This document shows positions 6,771-10,177 of a DNA stretch of 10,177 nucleotides, in pieces. The stretch is from contig CAAGJR010000008.1 in assembly GCA_900770265.1 (NCBI GenBank), forward strand, positions 1 through 10,177, read 5' to 3'. The notes under the pieces are model-generated. The model ran no database searches, was not told the origin of the DNA, and saw only the letters and a list, made by a program, of their open reading frames with translations. Source of the stretch: an uncultured Acidaminococcus sp. Lineage in GTDB: Bacteria; Bacillota; Negativicutes; Acidaminococcales; Acidaminococcaceae. The position numbers and the translations under genes are program-made. Each line of letters begins with the position of its first letter. Within the stretch, counting starts at the first letter, position 1.

Positions 6771-8108
6771 ATGGAAAAACAACACACCCTGAAACAGGCA
6801 GCTTCCTGTGACGGCATCGGCCTCCATTCCGGGAAACTGGTGGAAATGACCCTGCGCCCGGCGCCGGTGGATACGGGCATCGTGTTCATCCGCACGGATA
6901 TGGAAGGACGGCCCCAGGTACGGGCCGTGGCCTCCAACATCACGAAGACCACCCGGGCCACCACCCTGACAGAGAACGGAGCCAGTGTCACCACCATCGA
7001 ACATCTGATGGCCGCATTCGCCATTTTGAAGATTGACAACTGCTATGTGGAGATGTCCTCGGCGGAACCTCCTGTAGGCGACGGCTCTGCCCAGGCCTTC
7101 ATCGACCAGATCCTGAAGGCGGGCATCGAGGAGCAGGACGCCGAGCGGCACGTGTACCACATCGACCGGTCGTTCACCCATTATGATGGGGACCGTTCCA
7201 TCGTGGTCCTGCCCTATGAAGGCTTCCGGGTCACGTTCACGTCCATGAATCCGCATCCCCTGCTGGGGACCCAGGTGATGGATGTGGAGGACAAGGGCGA
7301 TACCCTGCTGAAGGAAATCGCACCGGCCCGCACCGTGGCCTTTGAAGACGAAATCGCCCAGCTGCAGAAAATGGGCCTGGGCCTGGGCGGCAACCTGGAA
7401 AACGTGGTGGTGTTCAGCAAGGACGGGGTCCTGTCCAAGCTGCGGTTCAAGGACGAACTGATCCGCCACAAGATTTTGGACGTCATCGGGGATATGTACC
7501 TGCTGGGTCCCATCCACGCCCACATCATCTGCATGAAAAGCGGGCACGCCTTCAACGACAATGTATCCCGGCAGATCGACGAATACCGCCGCATCCGGGA
7601 ATCTGAATATCGCTGCAAACCGGATCACCGGGCGAAGAAGAATACAAGTGAAGTAAGGAGTAAGGCTATGATTACATTAGACATCCAAGAAATCCAAAAA
7701 ATCCTGCCCCATCGGTATCCCATGCTGCTGGTGGACCGGATCATCGAACTGGAACCCATGAAGCGGGCTGTGGGCATCAAGAATATCACCATGAACGAAC
7801 CCCAATTCATCGGTCACTTCCCGGGCAACCCCATCATGCCGGGCGTACTGCTGATCGAAGCCATGGCCCAGGTGGGTGGTGTCACCCTGCTGTATCCGGA
7901 AGAGAACCGGGGCAAGATCGCTGTGTTCGGCAAGATCGACAAGGTCCGCTTCCGCCGCCCCATCAAACCGGGCGACCAGCTGGTGACCACGGCCATCATC
8001 ACGAAGATCAAAGGCAATATGGGTGTAGCCCACTGTGAAGGTACGGTGGACGGCGAACCGGCCTGCGAAGGGGATTTCTTCTTCGCGCTGGCGGAAAATA
8101 AACAATAA
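6771..8108 (+). CDS. lpxC/fabZ: bifunctional LpxC-FabZ fusion: UDP-3-O-acyl-GlcNAc deacetylase / 3-hydroxyacyl-ACP dehydratase
   Basis: One 445-residue frame joins two enzymes. Residues 1 to about 285 are LpxC, the zinc deacetylase and committed step of lipid A synthesis. It has the GIGLHSG motif (15-21), E77-H78 in TTIEHLMAA, H233 and D237 in RHKILDVIGD as the other zinc ligands, and the catalytic-site H259 in KSGHAFN. Residues 300-445 are FabZ, the dehydratase of fatty-acid elongation: LPHRYPMLLVDR (312-323), catalytic H349 in FIGHFPGNP, and E363, at the correct 14-residue spacing. The joining segment (about 280-299) is a basic, unconserved tail. LpxC-FabZ fusions are known in Bacteroidetes. 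Here, however, fabZ keeps its own ribosome site and ATG (7668), so separate FabZ may also be made. The upstream ATG lacks a clear Shine-Dalgarno, which suggests coupling to lpxL. LpxC and FabZ compete for the 3-hydroxyacyl-ACP pool. Confidence 0.92.
   Translation: MEKQHTLKQAASCDGIGLHSGKLVEMTLRPAPVDTGIVFIRTDMEGRPQVRAVASNITKTTRATTLTENGASVTTIEHLMAAFAILKIDNCYVEMSSAEPPVGDGSAQAFIDQILKAGIEEQDAERHVYHIDRSFTHYDGDRSIVVLPYEGFRVTFTSMNPHPLLGTQVMDVEDKGDTLLKEIAPARTVAFEDEIAQLQKMGLGLGGNLENVVVFSKDGVLSKLRFKDELIRHKILDVIGDMYLLGPIHAHIICMKSGHAFNDNVSRQIDEYRRIRESEYRCKPDHRAKKNTSEVRSKAMITLDIQEIQKILPHRYPMLLVDRIIELEPMKRAVGIKNITMNEPQFIGHFPGNPIMPGVLLIEAMAQVGGVTLLYPEENRGKIAVFGKIDKVRFRRPIKPGDQLVTTAIITKIKGNMGVAHCEGTVDGEPACEGDFFFALAENKQ
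7655..7670 (+). promoter_or_regulatory. internal ribosome binding site and ATG for stand-alone FabZ
   Basis: AAGGAG (7655-7660) lies 7 bases before an in-frame ATG (7668-7670), which is residue 300 of the fusion. From there the product would be a 146-residue FabZ of normal length. Stops in the other two frames lie just before or within the site (TGA 7649, TAA 7654, TAA 7661), as if lpxC once ended here. The fusion may thus be a one-base-indel derivative, or both products may be made. Confidence 0.65.
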
Positions 8109-8123
8109 AGGTGGAGTGAAACA

Positions 8124-8933
8124 ATGACAGCAGATTCTACTATGATCCATGAGACAGCCATTATAGCACCGGGTGCGGAAATCGGCCCCAACGTGAAAAT
8201 TGGCCCGTACTCTGTCATCGGTGAACATGTCAAGATCGGTGAAGGCACCATCATCCACCCCCATGTGGTGATCACCGGGCGGACCACCATCGGCAAGAAC
8301 TGTGAGTTCTTCCAGGGCGCCAGCATCGGCGAAGTTCCCCAGGACCTGAAATATAAAGGCGAAGACACGGCCACCATCATCGGCGACAACGTGACCATCC
8401 GGGAATGTGCCACGGTCCATCGTGCCGTGGGCGAAGGCAATGAGACCCGCATCGGCAACAACGTGCTGATGATGGCCTACACCCACGTGGCCCACAACTG
8501 CATCGTGGGCAACAACGTGATCATGAGCAACGTGGCCACCCTGGCCGGGCACGTGATCGTGGAAGACCGGGCCGTGATCGGCGGTCTGACCGCTGTGCAC
8601 CAGTTCACGAAGATCGGCCGCAACTGCATGTGCGGCGGCATGAGCCGGATTTCCCAGGATGTACCGCCCTTCGTGATCGTGGCCGGCAACCCGGCTTACG
8701 TGGCAGGGCTGAACAGCGTGGGCATCTCCCGTGCCGGCATCCCCATGGAAGTGCGCCGGGAACTGAAGAAAGCCTACAAGATCCTGTACAAGAGAGGCCT
8801 GTCCCTGCCGGACGCCATCAAGACCATGGAACAGGAACTGGACAGCTACGAAGAAGTGGAACATTTCATGCGCTTCCTGCGTACGGTGGAAAGAGGCATC
8901 TGCCGGGCTTCTGCCCATGGCATCCGGGAGTAA
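8124..8933 (+). CDS. lpxA: LpxA, UDP-GlcNAc 3-O-acyltransferase
   Basis: LpxA starts lipid A synthesis by moving a 3-hydroxyacyl chain from ACP to UDP-GlcNAc in the cytoplasm. The 269 residues (E. coli 262) form a left-handed beta-helix of hexapeptide repeats (about 8-185) and a C-terminal helical domain (about 195-269). Family marks are VPQDLKYKGE (71-80), the catalytic His in THVAHN (H124, matching E. coli His125), H143 in LAGHV, H159 in AVHQF, and QDVPPFV. Gly172 aligns with E. coli Gly173, the residue that sets a C14 acyl ruler, so a long hydroxyacyl chain is predicted (inference). GGTGGAG (8110-8116) lies 7 bases before the ATG, and the gene starts 15 bases after the FabZ stop. The lpxC-fabZ-lpxA order is the classic arrangement of these genes. 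Confidence 0.96.
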   Translation: MTADSTMIHETAIIAPGAEIGPNVKIGPYSVIGEHVKIGEGTIIHPHVVITGRTTIGKNCEFFQGASIGEVPQDLKYKGEDTATIIGDNVTIRECATVHRAVGEGNETRIGNNVLMMAYTHVAHNCIVGNNVIMSNVATLAGHVIVEDRAVIGGLTAVHQFTKIGRNCMCGGMSRISQDVPPFVIVAGNPAYVAGLNSVGISRAGIPMEVRRELKKAYKILYKRGLSLPDAIKTMEQELDSYEEVEHFMRFLRTVERGICRASAHGIRE

Positions 8934-8939
8934 GAGCCT

Positions 8940-9764
8940 ATGGGGAAGACCTTAGGAGTACTGGCCGGCGTGGGCCATCTGCCCGTGGACGTGGTCAGGG
9001 GCGCCAAAAAGGCGGGCTACCGGACGGTGGCCATCGGCCTGGTGCCGGGCACCCATGAAGACCTGCCCAAAGAGGCCGACGCCTTCTATGCCATCAACAT
9101 CGGCAAGGTGGGCAAGATCTTCAAGACCTTGCAGAAGGAAGGGGTGGACGAGGTCACCATGATCGGCAAGGTGACGAAGGAAATCCTGTATTCCGGCGGT
9201 GTCCTGGTACCCGACTGGCAGGCCATCAAGATCCTCATGAGCCTGCCCGACCGGCATGACGATACCATCATGAACGCCCTGGTGGCCAAGCTGGAGGACA
9301 TGGGGATCCACGTCATGGACCAGACCCTGTTCCTGCAGGACCTGATGCCCCAGGAAGGGGTGCTGAGCAAACGGCAGCCCACGAAGGAAGAATGGGAAGA
9401 CATGCGCTATGGCTTTGCCATGGCCAAGAAGATCGGCGGCCTGGACATCGGCCAGACCGTGGTGGTGAAGAACAAGGCCATCATGGCCGTGGAAGCCATC
9501 GAAGGGACGGACGCCTGCATCCTGCGGGGCGGCAAGCTGGGCAAGAAGGCCATCGTGGCCAAGACAGCCAAGCCCGCCCAGGACAACCGGTTCGATATGC
9601 CGGGCGTAGGGGTGCGGACCATCGAATCCATGATCGAAAGCGGCTGTGCCGGCATCGTCATGGAAGCCGGGCGGACCCTGCTGGTGGAACGGGAAAAGGC
9701 CCTGAAGCTGGCCAATGACCACAACATCACGGTCGTGGCCATGAAGGACCCGGAAGCGAAATAA
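8940..9764 (+). CDS. lpxI: LpxI, UDP-2,3-diacylglucosamine pyrophosphatase
   Basis: LpxI cuts UDP-2,3-diacylglucosamine to lipid X and UMP, the fourth step of lipid A synthesis. It is the alternative, unrelated in fold, to LpxH of E. coli, and was first characterised in Caulobacter. The 274-residue product (formerly the DUF1009 family) has the N-terminal GVLAGVGHLPVDV (6-18), the middle region MIGKV (74-78), and the hallmark KPAQDNRFDMPGVG (211-224) with the likely catalytic Asp at 219. MEAGRTLLVE (241-250) follows. The N-terminal and C-terminal domains of the family are both complete. GGGAG at the 3' end of lpxA lies 9 bases before the ATG; the gap between the genes is 6 bases. It is the last gene of the packed run, and a repeat-rich intergenic region and terminator follow. 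Confidence 0.95.
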   Translation: MGKTLGVLAGVGHLPVDVVRGAKKAGYRTVAIGLVPGTHEDLPKEADAFYAINIGKVGKIFKTLQKEGVDEVTMIGKVTKEILYSGGVLVPDWQAIKILMSLPDRHDDTIMNALVAKLEDMGIHVMDQTLFLQDLMPQEGVLSKRQPTKEEWEDMRYGFAMAKKIGGLDIGQTVVVKNKAIMAVEAIEGTDACILRGGKLGKKAIVAKTAKPAQDNRFDMPGVGVRTIESMIESGCAGIVMEAGRTLLVEREKALKLANDHNITVVAMKDPEAK

Positions 9765-9773
9765 AGGCTAAGC

Positions 9774-9821
9774 GGGCGCACCGGGCGACACGGCTTCGCC
9801 GGTCTTGGTGCGCCCCTACGG
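9774..9821 (-). repeat. REP-like hairpin unit A (inverted copy)
   Basis: A 48-base structured unit: a 9-bp outer stem (9774-9782 with 9807-9815), an asymmetric internal loop (4 and 2 bases), a 3-bp stem, one bulged base, a 4-bp stem and a 3-base loop (9795-9797). On the minus strand it begins CCGTAG, with GTAG directly against the hairpin. It aligns with unit B in inverted orientation (35 of 48 identical). Confidence 0.8.
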
Positions 9822-9847
9822 AGTTTACACGAACAAGCGGTGAAGTT

Positions 9848-9895
9848 CCGTAGGGGCTTACCAAGGGTCGCGCAGCGATCCCGCCCGGTAAGCCC
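9848..9895 (+). repeat. REP-like hairpin unit B
   Basis: The same 48-base structure as unit A in opposite orientation. The outer stem is 9854-9862 with 9887-9895, the inner stem 9865-9871 with 9875-9882 (T9879 bulged), the loop GCA. GTAG (9850-9853) stands immediately 5' of the hairpin. The inner ends of units A and B (9813-9822 and 9847-9856) are themselves complementary over 10 bases, so the pair can also fold as one large structure. The head-to-head doublet resembles REPIN/BIME elements; no transposase is in the window. Confidence 0.8.
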
Positions 9896-9916
9896 GTTTC
9901 CAGGTCGCCGGTCAGG

Positions 9917-9944
9917 CCACTAACCACTATCCACTAATCACTAA
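9917..9944. repeat. four tandem copies of a 7-base repeat
   Basis: The units read CCACTAA, CCACTAT, CCACTAA and TCACTAA, so the consensus is YCACTAW. They lie between the REP-like doublet and the 22-bp hairpin; the last two A bases belong to the hairpin arm. Function unknown; copy number could vary between strains by slippage. Confidence 0.75.
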
Positions 9945-9991
9945 AAGGAGCTATTCCGTGAATTGAAAAATTCACGGAATAGCTCCTTTTT
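9943..9991 (+). terminator. perfect 22-bp hairpin, intrinsic (probably bidirectional) terminator
   Basis: The arms at 9943-9964 and 9969-9990 are exact reverse complements and enclose the tetraloop GAAA (9965-9968). The right arm runs into TTTTT (9987-9991), and the left arm begins AAAA, so it could also terminate minus-strand transcripts. The stem is far longer than most intrinsic terminators. It ends the upstream transcript and insulates the lpxB promoter 5 bases on. Confidence 0.85.
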
Positions 9992-9995
9992 AATG

Positions 9996-10004
9996 TGTTA
10001 TAAT
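9996..10004 (+). promoter_or_regulatory. extended -10 promoter for lpxB and downstream genes
   Basis: TGTTATAAT is a perfect TGn-TATAAT in an AT-rich patch just after the terminator. No good -35 is present at normal spacing: the place where it should be (about 9976-9981) lies inside the hairpin's right arm. A start near 10011 would leave a leader of about 36 bases to lpxB, containing AGGAG. Confidence 0.7.
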
Positions 10005-10046
10005 ATATACTGTATCATTATGTTCAAAATGAGAGGAGACAACAGG

Positions 10047-10177
10047 GTGACCAAAGTTTTCATTTCTGCAGGGGAAGCTTCCGGCGATATGCACGCCGCT
10101 GCGCTGACCCGTGCCATCCTGCAGCAGGACCCTTCCGCCCAGGTGTTCGGCATGGGCGGAGAAGCCCTGGCCGCAGC
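10047..10177 (+). CDS. lpxB: LpxB, lipid A disaccharide synthase (5' part, cut by window end)
   Basis: LpxB is a family 19 glycosyltransferase that joins lipid X to UDP-2,3-diacylglucosamine to form the lipid A disaccharide, the step directly after LpxI. Only the first 43 codons are present. They read (GTG start as Met) TKVFISAGEASGDMHAAAL, then FGMGGEALAA, matching the conserved opening of LpxB: the SAGExSGDxH block and the GMGG block. The GTG at 10047 is chosen because AGGAG (10034-10038) lies 8 bases upstream. An in-frame ATG at 10029 would overlap that site and has no Shine-Dalgarno of its own. It has its own promoter, unlike the packed genes before it. Confidence 0.93.
   Translation, partial: MTKVFISAGEASGDMHAAALTRAILQQDPSAQVFGMGGEALAA

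Noticed and set aside
4236..7628. A minus-strand open frame of 1130 codons opposite lpxD, the YjbH-like gene, lpxL and lpxC
   Set aside because: It runs antisense to four well-recognised genes, is rich in His, Gly, Asp and Val without any domain I recognise, and is explained by GC-biased third positions that remove stop codons from one antisense frame. Other long antisense frames (7677-8918, 8952-9722, 2941-3687) have the same cause.
9774..9895. Reading the inverted units as a CRISPR array, riboswitch or att site
   Set aside because: There are only two units, in opposite orientation, with no regular direct repeats or spacers; no integrase or cas gene is in the window; and the units follow lpxI rather than leading a riboswitch-type gene.
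9944..9965. AAGGAG followed 7 bases later by GTG-AAT-TGA, resembling a tiny leader gene
   Set aside because: It encodes only two residues and lies wholly within the arm and loop of the 22-bp terminator hairpin; it is most likely a coincidence of that sequence.

Overview
The window is a dense, single-strand (+) cluster for building a Gram-negative-type outer membrane, in GC-rich, strongly codon-biased DNA. The gene order runs bamA, three skp/ompH-like genes, lpxD, a small YjbH-like barrel gene, lpxL, lpxC-fabZ, lpxA, lpxI, lpxB. Outer-membrane assembly and lipid A genes in one block, LpxI instead of LpxH, several OmpH paralogues and an N-terminally extended BamA with three POTRA domains together suggest a diderm Firmicute (Negativicutes; an Acidaminococcaceae relative is plausible but not shown by the sequence alone).

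Region 1 (23-4131) handles outer-membrane protein export. BamA is followed by a membrane-anchored Skp/OmpH-like chaperone, a long coiled-coil OmpH-like lipoprotein and a short OmpH-like lipoprotein. An intrinsic terminator (4139-4167) closes this block. Region 2 (4203-9764) holds the early lipid A enzymes: LpxD (second acylation), a small outer-membrane barrel protein of unknown role, LpxL-type late acyltransferase, an in-frame LpxC-FabZ fusion, LpxA and LpxI. The genes are packed 3 to 15 bases apart. LpxB, the next enzyme, starts at 10047 and runs off the window, so the first five enzymes of lipid A synthesis are all here. FabZ works on the same 3-hydroxyacyl-ACP pool that LpxA and LpxD draw on.

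Region 3 (9765-10046) is the only sizeable non-coding stretch and the least expected part. It contains two inverted 48-base hairpin units. All their paired differences are compensatory, and each unit is headed by GTAG, as in REP/REPIN elements. After them come four tandem copies of a 7-base repeat, a perfect 22-bp hairpin terminator with a GAAA loop, and an extended -10 promoter that probably drives lpxB onward.

I found no CRISPR array, tRNA, rRNA, transposase or defence gene. The large minus-strand open frames are best read as shadows of the codon bias.
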